A DNA stretch of 64,000 nucleotides from Anaerovibrio lipolyticus (lineage in GTDB: Bacteria; Bacillota; Negativicutes; Selenomonadales; Selenomonadaceae), in contig NZ_JADYTY010000004.1 of assembly GCF_021531495.1 (NCBI RefSeq), forward strand, positions 37,718 through 101,717. Reading direction: 5' to 3'. The notes beneath the pieces were generated by a model, which worked only from the letters and a program-made list of their open reading frames with translations, was not told the origin of the DNA and did no database searches. The translations under genes were made by a program, and so were the position numbers. The number at the start of each line of letters is the position of its first letter. Within the stretch, counting starts at the first letter, position 1. This document shows, piece after piece, positions 54,974 to 63,592 of this stretch.

Positions 54974-55279
54974 GTGGTAAATCCAAAGCTAAAAGATGAA
55001 CTGAATGACCAGCTGTGCAAAGCAGTGCTGAAACTGAAAACGATTGATGAGTGTTATCAGTTTTTTGAGGATATATGTACTATTAGCGAGCTGAAGGCTA
55101 TGTCTCAGCGTCTGGAGGTAGCCAAGATGCTGCAGAATCGTCATACTTATGATGAAATAGTTAGCCGCACAGGAGCTAGTACGGCAACTATCAGCCGGGT
55201 AAAGAGATGTCTTAATTACGGCGCAGACGGCTATAATCTGGTTTTTGACCGCCTTGGACTGGATGAGTCGGAAAAATAA
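54974..55279 (+). CDS. yerC: YerC/YecD family TrpR-like DNA-binding protein
   Basis: A 101-residue helical protein with a TrpR-type helix-turn-helix. The first helix pair includes FFEDICTISELKAMSQRLEV; the HTH is YDEIVSRTGASTATISRVKR. The family is conserved in Firmicutes and its role is poorly known. GTG 54974 has GGAGGTG 6 bases upstream. hisZ follows after 35 bases, so it could regulate histidine synthesis. Confidence 0.88.
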   Translation: MVNPKLKDELNDQLCKAVLKLKTIDECYQFFEDICTISELKAMSQRLEVAKMLQNRHTYDEIVSRTGASTATISRVKRCLNYGADGYNLVFDRLGLDESEK

Positions 55280-55314
55280 CGGATAACCAATGGTTTTAAG
55301 GGAGATTTTGTAAT

Positions 55315-56499
55315 ATGAGCAACAAGGATTTAGTTTTGGAAATACCATATGGCACCAGAGATTTTTTGCCTAGAGAAGCAGCAGAGAAGCGGGCCATTGA
55401 AGGAAAAATCGCGGAAACCTTCAAGCGCTGGGGATATGATGAGGTAGCTACTCCTACGATTGAGTTTCTGGACACCCTTACTATGGGTAATGGCAGCAAT
55501 CTTGAATCAAAGATGTTCAAGCTGTTTGACAAAGAGAATCGTACTATGGCCCTTCGGTATGAAATGACTACTCCTATTGCTCGTGTAGTGGCCAGCAGAT
55601 TGGTGGATGATTTGCTGCCATACAAATTGTCCTATATCAGCAGTGTTTTCAGATACGAAAAGACTCAGACTGGCCGGCAGTGCGAATTTCATCAGGCTGG
55701 TGTGGAGCTGATTGGCAGTTCCAAGGCAACTGCAGATGCAGAGGTTATAGCTTTGGCTGTTTCCATTATGCAGGAGGCAGGGCTAAAGGATTTTCAGATT
55801 TGTCTGGGCCAGGTAGAGTTTATTAACGGCTTAATGCAGCAGTGCTGTATTCTGCCTAAGCAGCAGGAGCAGATAAAGCAGGCCATCGAAAGTCGTGATT
55901 TGGTGGCGTTGAATGCTATTGTGGACAATACAGAGCTGCCAGAGGCCGCCAAGGCTATGGTAAAACAGCTGCCTTTGCTTCACGGCGATAGGAAGGTGCT
56001 GTATAAGGCCTATAATATGGCCATGAATGAGCAGTCCCGCCGGGCCTTGGATAATTTGACCGAGATTTATGAATTACTGGAGGCATATGGTGTAGCTCAG
56101 TATATTACCTTTGATTTGGGTGTTATTAGAGATTTCAGCTATTACAGCGGTATGGTATTTGAGGCTTATACTCCAGGGCTGGGCTATCCTCTCTGTGGCG
56201 GCGGCCGTTATGACCATATGTTGACGGATTTTGGTCGGGCATTGCCAGCAACTGGCTTTGCGGTAGGTATTGAGCGTATCCTGCTTTCCTTGGAACGACA
56301 GGGATTGGCCAAGCCTGCAATTGCAAAGAATGTTTATGTGGCCTATGTTCCTGGCAAACAGCAGGAGGCTATCAAGCTGGTGCAGGATCTGAGAAATCAG
56401 GGCAAAACCTGTGAACTGGCCATGTCTGCCTGCCTGGAACTGGAGGCGGATGCTTACAGACAGGAAAAAGGCTACAAGGAATTGGTTTTCATTAAGTAA
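55315..56499 (+). CDS. hisZ: ATP phosphoribosyltransferase regulatory subunit
   Basis: A 394-residue paralogue of histidyl-tRNA synthetase. It has the class II core (PYGTRDFLPREA, FRYEKTQTGRQCEFHQAGVE, GGGRYDHML, ATGFAVGIERIL) and a C-terminal anticodon-like domain, but motif residues for tRNA charging are weak. HisZ pairs with the short HisG to start histidine synthesis. hisG and other his genes are not in view. A true HisS is the alternative; the sequence DFGRALPATGFAVGIE fits HisZ better. Confidence 0.8.
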   Translation: MSNKDLVLEIPYGTRDFLPREAAEKRAIEGKIAETFKRWGYDEVATPTIEFLDTLTMGNGSNLESKMFKLFDKENRTMALRYEMTTPIARVVASRLVDDLLPYKLSYISSVFRYEKTQTGRQCEFHQAGVELIGSSKATADAEVIALAVSIMQEAGLKDFQICLGQVEFINGLMQQCCILPKQQEQIKQAIESRDLVALNAIVDNTELPEAAKAMVKQLPLLHGDRKVLYKAYNMAMNEQSRRALDNLTEIYELLEAYGVAQYITFDLGVIRDFSYYSGMVFEAYTPGLGYPLCGGGRYDHMLTDFGRALPATGFAVGIERILLSLERQGLAKPAIAKNVYVAYVPGKQQEAIKLVQDLRNQGKTCELAMSACLELEADAYRQEKGYKELVFIK

Positions 56500-56542
56500 A
56501 ATGATAAAAGGGGCGGCTGCTGAAAGAAGGGCAGGAAACCTT

Positions 56543-57076
56543 ATGTTTTATAGAATAAAGCAGTTTGTGGCAGGGGTTATGGCCCAAGGCCCCAATAGTG
56601 AAGAGCGTTTGCGCATAGAGAAGATTTTGCCACCAAAGGCAAGAGAATTTTTTTATGGTATGAATAGAGGGGATCAGCGCCACAGCCTACAAGTAATGTA
56701 TACAGCGGAAGCCCTGTGGGCTAGCTGTCAGGATAATGAGGAAAATCGAAATTTGCTTTTGCGCTGCTGTCTTTTGCACGATATAGGACGAGGCAAGCAG
56801 ATGGGGCCTATTCGTAAAACCTGGGCGGTTATTTTGGACAAGATTCATCCTATTTGGGCCAGACGTTATGGACGATGTGATTCTCAGAGCTATATCCGGG
56901 GCCTTTTGTATCGTTATTATCATCATGGAGAGATTAGCGGTGAAATGTTGATGTATATTGGCATGGTGTCAGAAGCCAAAGTGGTAGCTAGACATCACAA
57001 AAAATCTGCCACAGGCCTGCCGGAGATAGAGACTCAAGTGTGGAAAATATTGCGTCAGGCAGATAGCGTTAATTGA
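56543..57076 (+). CDS. HD-domain phosphohydrolase-like protein
   Basis: About 177 residues. The metal motif is RHSLQVMYTAEAL, then CLLHDIGRGK (the HD pair) and YYHHGEISG, followed by ARHHK and a final Asp in RQADSVN. These match an HD phosphohydrolase. ATG 56543 is chosen because AGGAAA lies a few bases upstream; longer frames start inside hisZ. Substrate unknown. Confidence 0.78.
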   Translation: MFYRIKQFVAGVMAQGPNSEERLRIEKILPPKAREFFYGMNRGDQRHSLQVMYTAEALWASCQDNEENRNLLLRCCLLHDIGRGKQMGPIRKTWAVILDKIHPIWARRYGRCDSQSYIRGLLYRYYHHGEISGEMLMYIGMVSEAKVVARHHKKSATGLPEIETQVWKILRQADSVN

Positions 57077-57187
57077 AAAATTTGAGATATGTAAAATAAT
57101 TGGAAGTAATTTCTGCCAAAAAGAGGATTTTGCTTATCTATAGCGAATATAGAGTAGTGAGAAATTTTAGGAAAGAGGCAGATTTTT

Positions 57188-57859
57188 ATGCAATACGAAG
57201 CTGCAATATTCGATTTGGATGGAACATTGATTAATTCAATAGATGATCTGGCTGATAGCTGTAATGAAATGCTGATAGCCTATGATTTGCCTGTCCATAA
57301 TGTAGAGGATTATAAATACTTTGTTGGCAACGGTGTCGCTAAACTGGTGGAGAGAGCTTTGCCAGAGAAGCAGGCTCAGGACAAGGAGTTTTATGAAAAG
57401 GCATTGGCTAAGTTTCGGGCTATTTATAATGGCAAGGTGCTGAATAAAACCAGAGCCTATAGCGGTATCAGGGATATGCTGGCCAAACTGATGGAAAAGG
57501 AAATACCTATGGCGGTATGTACCAACAAGCCAATGGAAGCGGCTAAGACCATTATTAATATTCTCTTTGAGCCAGGCACCTTCAAAATGGTGATTGGGGA
57601 TAGGCCAGGACATCCTCGCAAGCCGGATCCTACTACTGTGCTGGAGATTACCAAGGAATTAGGGGTAGAGCCAGACAAGGTAGCATATCTAGGAGATAGC
57701 GGCGTGGATATGCAGACAGCAGTTAATGCGGGGTTCTTGCCAGTAGGCGTTCTGTGGGGCTTCCGTCAAAAGGAAGAGCTGTTGGAGAACGGAGCCAAGC
57801 TGCTGTTGGATAAGCCAACGGATTTGCTGTTCCAGGTACATTTCAAGGCAAAGAAATAA
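57188..57859 (+). CDS. gph: HAD hydrolase, phosphoglycolate phosphatase-like
   Basis: A 223-residue HAD-superfamily phosphatase. FDLDGTLINS holds the nucleophile and acid Asp; VCTNKP (motif II Thr), RKPDPTT (Lys) and YLGDSGVDMQTAVNAG complete the set, with a cap domain between. Similarity to Gph is general; pyrophosphatase or other small phosphoesters are also possible. AAAGAGG precedes the ATG. Confidence 0.85.
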   Translation: MQYEAAIFDLDGTLINSIDDLADSCNEMLIAYDLPVHNVEDYKYFVGNGVAKLVERALPEKQAQDKEFYEKALAKFRAIYNGKVLNKTRAYSGIRDMLAKLMEKEIPMAVCTNKPMEAAKTIINILFEPGTFKMVIGDRPGHPRKPDPTTVLEITKELGVEPDKVAYLGDSGVDMQTAVNAGFLPVGVLWGFRQKEELLENGAKLLLDKPTDLLFQVHFKAKK

Positions 57860-57878
57860 ACAAAATCAAACTCGTCTT

Positions 57879-57919
57879 GCAGGCAGAGGTGTAAGGTCTA
57901 AGGGCTGGGCCTCTGCTTG
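57879..57919 (+). terminator. Probable terminator after the HAD phosphatase
   Basis: GGCAGAGG pairs with CCTCTGCTT around a long loop; a T-run follows only after about 10 bases, so it is imperfect. Confidence 0.45.
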
Positions 57920-57945
57920 TAAAGGCGAATTTTTTTGTTTATAAT
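57917..57945 (+). promoter_or_regulatory. Promoter of the HipA-like gene
   Basis: TTGTAA (57917-57922) and TATAAT (57940-57945), 17-base spacer. Confidence 0.65.
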
Positions 57946-58013
57946 AGTAATAATTGCTGTGCTATGGACTTTGGAGATAAGATTTTTGGATTGTAGAAGG
58001 CAGGTGGGAAATA

Positions 58014-59177
58014 ATGGGAACTAATATTGTGTTGATGCACAAAAATATTTCTGTAGCAGAATATGAGATTGATGCTGATACTGGTAGAATTATGAGCAGT
58101 ATCAAAGTGTTGGAAAAGGAACATTTGCCACTGCCAGTGCAGTTTAATCTAAAAAATGATTTTACTGCCGTAGATGCCTTGCAAAATTGGATAGCCTGTA
58201 GGAGCATACCACAATCCAGATGTGCTTTTACAGAATTTTTGGAGAAATTTAAGGTTAGTACTCCAAGTGCTGCAGCCTATAAAAGTCTGGGCTTGAATCT
58301 TTCTGATCAATATTGGTTTAAACCTCAGAGTGAGGAGATTAATTGGCAGGATATTAATCTTTTTGACAATGAGTTTGTTAAGCAAAATTTTGAATCTAAT
58401 GCGTGGTTAAATGATAGTATTGTATCACCAGATAGCAACTCTAATGGTGAATTGCCAAAGTTTTGGTGTGTGGAGAACGGAAGCAGATTGCTGTATAAAC
58501 AAGGCTCTGGGCCATTATTCCAACAGCCACATAATGAAGTGTTTGCAGCTAGACTGCTGGAGAAATTTAAACTAAAGCATGTAGATTATCAACATTGTAA
58601 AATTGGTAATAAATCATATTCTGTTTGTGAGACATTTATCCAGCCGAATACGGAATATATACCAGCTGTGGACATTCTTATGGCCAGGAAAAAGACGAAT
58701 AACGAAAATGCTTGGCAACATTTTTGGCACTGTGTAGAATTATTGGGGATAAATATTGAAAAGTGTGATATAAATAATATGCTTTTATTTGATAGGATTA
58801 TCAATAATATTGACAGGCATTACGGAAATTTTGGCTTTATTCGTAATGCGGATACGCTGGAATTTCAAGGATTTGCACCTATTTTTGATAATGGCAACAG
58901 CCTGTGGTATAATGTTTCAGATTTTGAAATGATAACGACCAATCAGCCAGCGAAGCCATTTAGGAAAAATCATGAAAAGCAGGTGCAACTGATAGATTTT
59001 GTAAATATGGATTTTAGTGACTTAAGCAGCGATTTTGTAAGTCACACTGTATATGATGTTTTTGCAACAGCTGTTAGGACAGGAAGAATAACAGAAAATA
59101 GATTGGAAAGCATTGTGCGGAATGTTAATTACAATATTAAGATTAGTAAAATGAGACTTATTCAGTGGGAGCTTTAG
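58014..59177 (+). CDS. HipA-like serine/threonine kinase, C-terminus replaced by repeat
   Basis: A 387-residue protein with kinase features of the HipA group: an ATP-binding Lys near RLLYKQGSG, the catalytic loop NNIDRHYGNFGFIR and the metal motif APIFDNGNSLW. HipA toxins phosphorylate tRNA synthetases; this remote member could equally have another target. No HipB-like antitoxin precedes it. DNA is AT-richer than the housekeeping genes, suggesting transfer. The last 10 codons (KMRLIQWEL and stop) are encoded by the 125-nt repeat copy 3 inserted at 59147, so the natural C-terminus was probably lost or changed. Confidence 0.75.
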   Translation: MGTNIVLMHKNISVAEYEIDADTGRIMSSIKVLEKEHLPLPVQFNLKNDFTAVDALQNWIACRSIPQSRCAFTEFLEKFKVSTPSAAAYKSLGLNLSDQYWFKPQSEEINWQDINLFDNEFVKQNFESNAWLNDSIVSPDSNSNGELPKFWCVENGSRLLYKQGSGPLFQQPHNEVFAARLLEKFKLKHVDYQHCKIGNKSYSVCETFIQPNTEYIPAVDILMARKKTNNENAWQHFWHCVELLGINIEKCDINNMLLFDRIINNIDRHYGNFGFIRNADTLEFQGFAPIFDNGNSLWYNVSDFEMITTNQPAKPFRKNHEKQVQLIDFVNMDFSDLSSDFVSHTVYDVFATAVRTGRITENRLESIVRNVNYNIKISKMRLIQWEL

Positions 59178-59271
59178 ACTCCCACTGAATTTAGTCGAAT
59201 AAATCCAGAGCCTTACGAGTGCTTAACTCTCTCCTAAGAGGATGGAGCCTTAGCACCCGTTAGCATGGGGT
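59147..59271 (+). repeat. 125-nt structured dispersed repeat, copy 3
   Basis: Same length and orientation as the other copies, with four differences from copy 2. Hairpin 1 is perfect; hairpin 2 has three changes in its arms (ACGAGTGC, CTCTCTCC, GGATGGAG) that weaken pairing. Its first part is read in frame by the HipA-like gene, which stops at TAG inside hairpin 1. Confidence 0.92.
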
Positions 59272-59321
59272 AAAAAATATGGCAAATGTATGTAAAAATG
59301 TTGAACTGTGGAGGAGAGAAC

Positions 59322-60686
59322 ATGGCAAAAATACCTGTAGAGGCAGGCAAGGAATACGAGATTGAAATAGGAAGTTTGGGCAGCAGTGGTGAAGGTGTAG
59401 GCCGTTATAATGGTTTTACCGTCTTTGTGCCGGGCGCACTGCCTCAGGAAAAGGTTAAGGTAAGAATTTTAGAAGTCAAAAAGACCTATGCTGCTGGCAA
59501 ACTTTTGAAGGTGATAGAAGCCAGTGAGGATAGAGTAAAGCCGGAATGTCCTATTTATGAAGCATGTGGTGGCTGTCAGCTGCAGCATATCTCCTATAAA
59601 GGACAGTTAAAGCTGAAACAGCAGCAGGTACAGGATGCCTTGGAAAGAATTGGTCATCAGAAAAATTTAAAGGCATTGCCTACCCTGGGGGCGGAGAATC
59701 CTTGGAACTATCGCAATAAGGTAGCTTTCCCTGTAGGACGAGAAAAAGGCAAGACCATTATTGGCTGTTTTGCCAAGGGAACTCATCGTATTATAGATGC
59801 TTCACATTGTCTGATTCAGGAGCAGGTAAATAATGAGGCCATTACCGCTGTGCGTGAGGTTGTAGAAAAGCTGGGGATTCCTGTCTATGATGAAGATAGG
59901 CACACAGGAGTAATGCGTCATGTGGTGGCTCGTACTGGCATTAAGGGCAAGCTGATGGTGGTATTGGTAACTGCTACTCCTAAGCTGTCAAAGGAAAAAG
60001 AGATTATCAAAATGCTGCGTAACCGTCTGCCTAATATGGTAAGCCTGCAGCAGAATATTCAGACCTATAGAAATAATGTGATTTTGGGACGGGAAACTAA
60101 GGTGTTATGGGGCAGCCCTACTATTAAGGCAGGATTAGATAAATTTGCCTTTAATGTGTCTGCTCGTTCTTTCTTCCAGGTAAATACCAGACAGGCGGAA
60201 AGGCTATATGCCAAGGCTTTGGAATATGCCCAGCTTACCGGTCAGGAAACTGTTATTGATGCTTATTGCGGTACTGGAACTATTAGTCTTTATTTAGCCC
60301 AAAGGGCGAGAAAAGTCTATGGTGTAGAGATTGTAAGTCCGGCTATTCGGGACGCCCAGAAAAACGCTAGGGAAAACAATATTCGCAATGCGGAATTTAT
60401 TGTAGGAGATTGTACTAAGGTGATGCCACGGCTTTATCAGCAGGGCATCCGGGCGGATGTAGTGGTGGTAGATCCACCAAGAGCAGGTTGTACTGAGCAG
60501 GTACTCAAAACCTTTGCCAATATGAAGCCAAAGAGAATCGTCTATGTATCCTGCAACCCTGCAACACTAGCCAGGGACATTGAGATATTGGAAAAGCTGG
60601 GGTATAAAGCAGAAAAAATCCAGCCGGTAGATATGTTCGCCCAAACCAGCCATGTGGAGAGCGTAGCACTAATTAACAGAAAATAA
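59322..60686 (+). CDS. rlmD: 23S rRNA (uracil-5-)-methyltransferase RlmD-like
   Basis: A 454-residue SAM-dependent RNA methyltransferase of the RumA/TrmA group. An N-terminal TRAM domain (residues 5-60) is followed by the [4Fe-4S] cysteines (CPIYEACGGCQLQH and later SHC), SAM motif DAYCGTGTISLYLA, and catalytic VVVDPPRAGC and SCNPATLARD. ATG 59322 has GGAGGAGA 5 bases upstream; an earlier in-frame ATG lacks one. Target uridine (1939 or 747-like) is inferred. Confidence 0.92.
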   Translation: MAKIPVEAGKEYEIEIGSLGSSGEGVGRYNGFTVFVPGALPQEKVKVRILEVKKTYAAGKLLKVIEASEDRVKPECPIYEACGGCQLQHISYKGQLKLKQQQVQDALERIGHQKNLKALPTLGAENPWNYRNKVAFPVGREKGKTIIGCFAKGTHRIIDASHCLIQEQVNNEAITAVREVVEKLGIPVYDEDRHTGVMRHVVARTGIKGKLMVVLVTATPKLSKEKEIIKMLRNRLPNMVSLQQNIQTYRNNVILGRETKVLWGSPTIKAGLDKFAFNVSARSFFQVNTRQAERLYAKALEYAQLTGQETVIDAYCGTGTISLYLAQRARKVYGVEIVSPAIRDAQKNARENNIRNAEFIVGDCTKVMPRLYQQGIRADVVVVDPPRAGCTEQVLKTFANMKPKRIVYVSCNPATLARDIEILEKLGYKAEKIQPVDMFAQTSHVESVALINRK

Positions 60687-60727
60687 AAATGCCATAAACC
60701 CTTGTCCTATAAAGCTTAACGGCATAT

Positions 60728-61516
60728 TTGAGACATATAAAAACAATAGATTATGCTGTGCCAGAAAGACAACATTTTAGTGAATTTCAGCAGGGCAGCA
60801 TACTCAAAACGATAGTTGGGTATGTTGCTATGCTGATTTTTTGCATTAGGGTAGAGTATGTGGTTGTAGTTAGAAAAATTTTTAATGAGTATCTTGCTGG
60901 TAAATCACCGAGGGATATAGCTAATAGTCTTGAAGCTGATGGAATACTTACAGGGGCAGGCAAAGAAAGATGGCGTAGCAGTACCATTTTAAAAATGCTT
61001 CAGAATGAGAAATATATTGGTGATAATTTAACACAGAAGACCATCACAGTTGATACCTTAAACAAGGTGCGAAAAGTGAATAAAGGTCAGGAAGATCAAT
61101 ATTATATCAAGAATTCTCATCCGGCAATTATAGATAGAGAAACATTTGAATTAGTTTCCAAAGAGATAATGCGAAGGCGTATGTTGTACCAGGAAAAGAA
61201 AAGGATATATGCAAGCAAGTATGCCCTGTCAGATTTTTGTAAATGTGGTAAGTGTGGAAGTAGGTTTTATCGTGTTACAAGGTATACGCCAAAAAAATAC
61301 TGTGTTTGGATATGTGGCCAGCGATTATATTGTAAGGACGCATGTAAATGTGAGATGAGAATTCTTAAAGAGCAGCAGCTTCAAGAGTATGTAATAGAGG
61401 CTTTGAAAGGGAGTGGTATGCCAGTTGAAGATGGATATAGTGATAAGATTGTCAGAAAATACATAAAGAAGGTAGTGATTTATGAGGAATATGTTTTAGT
61501 GGATATTTTTGATTAG
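60728..61516 (+). pseudogene. C-terminal remnant of a large serine recombinase
   Basis: From about residue 45, the frame matches the recombinase and zinc-ribbon part of a large serine integrase: VVRKIFNEYLAGKSPRDIA, RWRSSTILKMLQNEKYIGD, NSHPAIIDRETFELVSKEI and the cysteine pair CKCGKCGSRF. The N-terminal resolvase domain with its catalytic Ser is missing, and the first 45 residues look unrelated or frame-shifted. It cannot recombine DNA. It marks a former mobile element at the left edge of the accessory zone. Confidence 0.8.
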
Positions 61517-61564
61517 GCTATTTTTTCATTTTGCAGGAATGATAGGGAAAAGATATTGACTTTC

Positions 61565-61593
61565 ATGCTTATTTATTAGAAAATAATAAGCAT
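61565..61593 (+). promoter_or_regulatory. Inverted repeat upstream of the AbiEi gene
   Basis: ATGCTTATT (61565-61573) and AATAAGCAT (61585-61593) form a 9-bp inverted repeat close to TTGACT at 61556. AbiEi antitoxins are known to repress their own promoter through inverted repeats, so this is a candidate operator. Confidence 0.5.
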
Positions 61594-61624
61594 AAAAGTT
61601 TAGATATGGTTAGGAGTGATAGGT

Positions 61625-62218
61625 GTGACAGCAATTAATAAAATTCTAAAAATGGCTGAAGATAACAATGGTATGGTCACATCTGCTATGATTGATGCTG
61701 CAAATATATCTAGAGGATGCCTTAAATATCTAGTAGATAGGGGAAAACTGGAGAATACTAACAGAGGTATATATGTTTTGGCAGACCTTTGGGAAGATGA
61801 GATGTATTCTTTTCAATCAAGATTTGGCAGGGGGATATACTCAGGTGAAACAGCATTGTTTCTCTTAGATTTGACAGATCGTACTCCGATAAGTTATTGC
61901 ATGACTTTTCCAGCATCTTATAATGTTTCTAGAGCTAAAATGGAAGGAATTATTTGTAGACAGGTAAAAGAACCATTTTATAGCCTTGGTTTAACACAAG
62001 TTCAAACCCCTGGAAAGCATAGTGTAAAATGCTACAATATGGAAAAAACATTATGTGATATCTTGCAAACAAGGGCTAATACAGATATTCAGGTAATTAG
62101 TGAAGCGTTTAAAAGATATATAATGTATAGTGATAAAAATATACCGCTACTGTCAGAATATGCAAAACAGATGAGAGTAGAAAAACGTGTTAGAAGCTAT
62201 CTGGAGGTGTTACTGTGA
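61625..62218 (+). CDS. AbiEi-type antitoxin (type IV toxin-antitoxin)
   Basis: A 197-residue protein with an N-terminal winged helix (about residues 10-60, with RGCLKYLVDRGKLENTNRGIY) and the AbiEi core (YSGETALFLLDLTDRTP, YCMTFP, YNMEKTLCDIL). GTG 61625 follows TTAGGAG at 9 bases. The usual AbiEii toxin gene overlaps its stop (GTGA) but breaks off after 23 codons, so the antitoxin is an orphan. Confidence 0.85.
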   Translation: MTAINKILKMAEDNNGMVTSAMIDAANISRGCLKYLVDRGKLENTNRGIYVLADLWEDEMYSFQSRFGRGIYSGETALFLLDLTDRTPISYCMTFPASYNVSRAKMEGIICRQVKEPFYSLGLTQVQTPGKHSVKCYNMEKTLCDILQTRANTDIQVISEAFKRYIMYSDKNIPLLSEYAKQMRVEKRVRSYLEVLL

Positions 62219-62286
62219 AGAATGCTATGCAATTAAAAGCTAGAATGAAAAAATTATCAAAAGAAAAACATATATCAGCACTATAA
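62215..62286 (+). pseudogene. AbiEii toxin, N-terminal fragment of 23 codons
   Basis: GTG overlapping the antitoxin stop begins KNAMQLKARMKKLSKEKHIS, which is the usual start of AbiEii nucleotidyltransferase toxins; the frame then stops at TAA (62284-62286). No nucleotidyltransferase core (GG..D.D) follows. The toxin is inactive. Confidence 0.75.
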
Positions 62287-62360
62287 TGGATATATGGTAT
62301 GCACAGCAGACCATCGAAAATGGGTGGAGCAGTAACACTCTTGAACTCCATGTATATTGA
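62286..62360 (+). pseudogene. Short scrap resembling the DUF1016/YhcG nuclease N-terminal domain
   Basis: A 24-codon frame, WYAQQTIENGWSSNTLELHV, resembles the end of the DUF1016 domain (WYA..TI.NGWSR..L). It starts within the toxin's stop codon and ends at TGA. It is probably a deletion scar that joined two defence-type genes. Confidence 0.5.
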
Positions 62361-62361
62361 A

Positions 62362-62414
62362 TTTCTCCCAAATGTGACATAAAATTGGGAGAAAGAAAGC
62401 TGCGTTGGGAGAAA
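62362..62414 (+). repeat. Three copies of a 10-mer, one inverted
   Basis: TTTCTCCCAA (62362-62371) is the complement of TTGGGAGAAA, which occurs at 62385-62394 and again at 62405-62414. The inverted pair makes a 10-bp hairpin or operator. Its owner is unclear because the surrounding genes are scraps. Confidence 0.55.
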
Positions 62415-62426
62415 TAAAGACAACTT

Positions 62427-62522
62427 ATGAGAGAATTTAACTATCACAAATTAGCAGCAAGAACATAGGATAATGAGGTATTATCCTATGTTGCTAAAAT
62501 ACGCGAGGAGGTAATCTTGTGA
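62427..62522 (+). pseudogene. N-terminal scrap of a Fic-type protein
   Basis: MREFNYHKLAART, TAG, then DNEVLSYVAKIREE in the same frame. This matches the first 30 residues of Fic proteins that begin MREF.Y..L....WDNE; the stop TAG stands where Trp (TGG) is expected. The frame ends at TGA beside the start of the intact fic gene. Confidence 0.5.
62462..62492 (+). promoter_or_regulatory. 13-bp inverted repeat before the fic gene
   Basis: AACATAGGATAAT (62462-62474) and ATTATCCTATGTT (62480-62492) pair perfectly with a 5-base loop, about 27 bases before the fic start. It is a candidate operator for fic, although it coincides with the preceding scrap. Confidence 0.45.
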
Positions 62523-63592
62523 ATAATGATCCTTTTGAAGAATATATAAAACAATCGGAGCCTAGCGCACAAGATAAAGGCTATGCTTGGCATACAGCTA
62601 TTGGTCTTCAGGCTGTGGATGGCCTAAAACCTTCACAATATCTGATAGAAACAGCTATCAAGAATATTGAGGGCGATATTTCAATTGATGAGGCGCAAAC
62701 ACTGTTAGATAGCTATTATGAAGAAAATCCAAAGCATAGTAGTTCCGATAGAACAGAAGAGGCAGATAAGGTTTCAGTACGAATAGCTAAAATACTGTCA
62801 GAAAAAGCATTTAGCTTCACGCCAAATGAATATATTTCCATTCATAGAAAGTTGTTTACTGGCATATATAGTCATGCCGGAAAAATAAGAGATTATAATA
62901 TTACAAAAAAAGAATGGGTGTTAGATGGTGCAACGGTATTATATGGCAGCGCATCAGAACTGGACGCTACATTGGACTATGATTTCCAGCAGGAGAAGAA
63001 CTTCAGCTATAAGAATCTGAGTATGGATGAGATTATTCATCATCTGGCTGTATTCATATCCAGGCTATGGCAGATTCATATATTTGGTGAGGGGAATACT
63101 AGAACAACGGCAGTATTCTTCATAAAATATTTGAGAATGTTGGGATTTGATGCAACAAATGATATTTTTGCAAAAAATGCTTGGTATTTCAGAAATGCCA
63201 TGGTTAGGGCTAATTATAATGATTTGAAGAACGGCATACATGAGACTACGGAATATCTAGAGTTGTTTTTAAGAAATCTGTTGTTGGATGAAAAGCATGA
63301 GCTACATAACAGAGAAATGCATATTAGTGGCAAATTGGTTCAAAGTGCCAATTCAAATATTTCAAAGTGCCAAAATGGCACTTTGAAATTTACTATTGAT
63401 GAATTGAGTATTATTAAAATATTACTTTCAGATTCTAAAGTGACTCAGAAGAAGATAGCTGAGTTAACGGGATTGTCGGAGCGTACAGTAAAAAGAAAAA
63501 CTGTTGAAATGCAGCAAAAGGGCTTTATAATTAGAGAAAATGGCAAGCGTAATGGCAAATGGATTGTTTTGATTGATGCCGAAGAGATATAA
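62519..63592 (+). CDS. Fic family protein with C-terminal winged helix
   Basis: A 357-residue protein. The Fic domain (about residues 85-260) has the catalytic motif HIFGEGNTRT, with His, Gly-Asn and Arg kept (HxFxxGNxR). Such enzymes attach AMP or similar groups to proteins. After about residue 275 comes a winged helix, TQKKIAELTGLSERTVKRKT and NGKRNGKWIVL, which suggests DNA binding and self-control. GTG or TTG-adjacent start at 62519 follows GAGGAGG. The DNA is AT-rich and flanked by scraps, consistent with transfer. Confidence 0.85.
   Translation: MNNDPFEEYIKQSEPSAQDKGYAWHTAIGLQAVDGLKPSQYLIETAIKNIEGDISIDEAQTLLDSYYEENPKHSSSDRTEEADKVSVRIAKILSEKAFSFTPNEYISIHRKLFTGIYSHAGKIRDYNITKKEWVLDGATVLYGSASELDATLDYDFQQEKNFSYKNLSMDEIIHHLAVFISRLWQIHIFGEGNTRTTAVFFIKYLRMLGFDATNDIFAKNAWYFRNAMVRANYNDLKNGIHETTEYLELFLRNLLLDEKHELHNREMHISGKLVQSANSNISKCQNGTLKFTIDELSIIKILLSDSKVTQKKIAELTGLSERTVKRKTVEMQQKGFIIRENGKRNGKWIVLIDAEEI
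63339..63389 (+). repeat. Direct and inverted 12-mer repeats inside fic
   Basis: TTCAAAGTGCCA occurs at 63339-63350 and 63361-63372, and its complement TGGCACTTTGAA at 63376-63387. The last two form a 14-bp hairpin with a 3-base loop (63359-63389). It lies in the linker between the Fic and winged-helix domains and may be an operator embedded in the gene. Confidence 0.65.
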
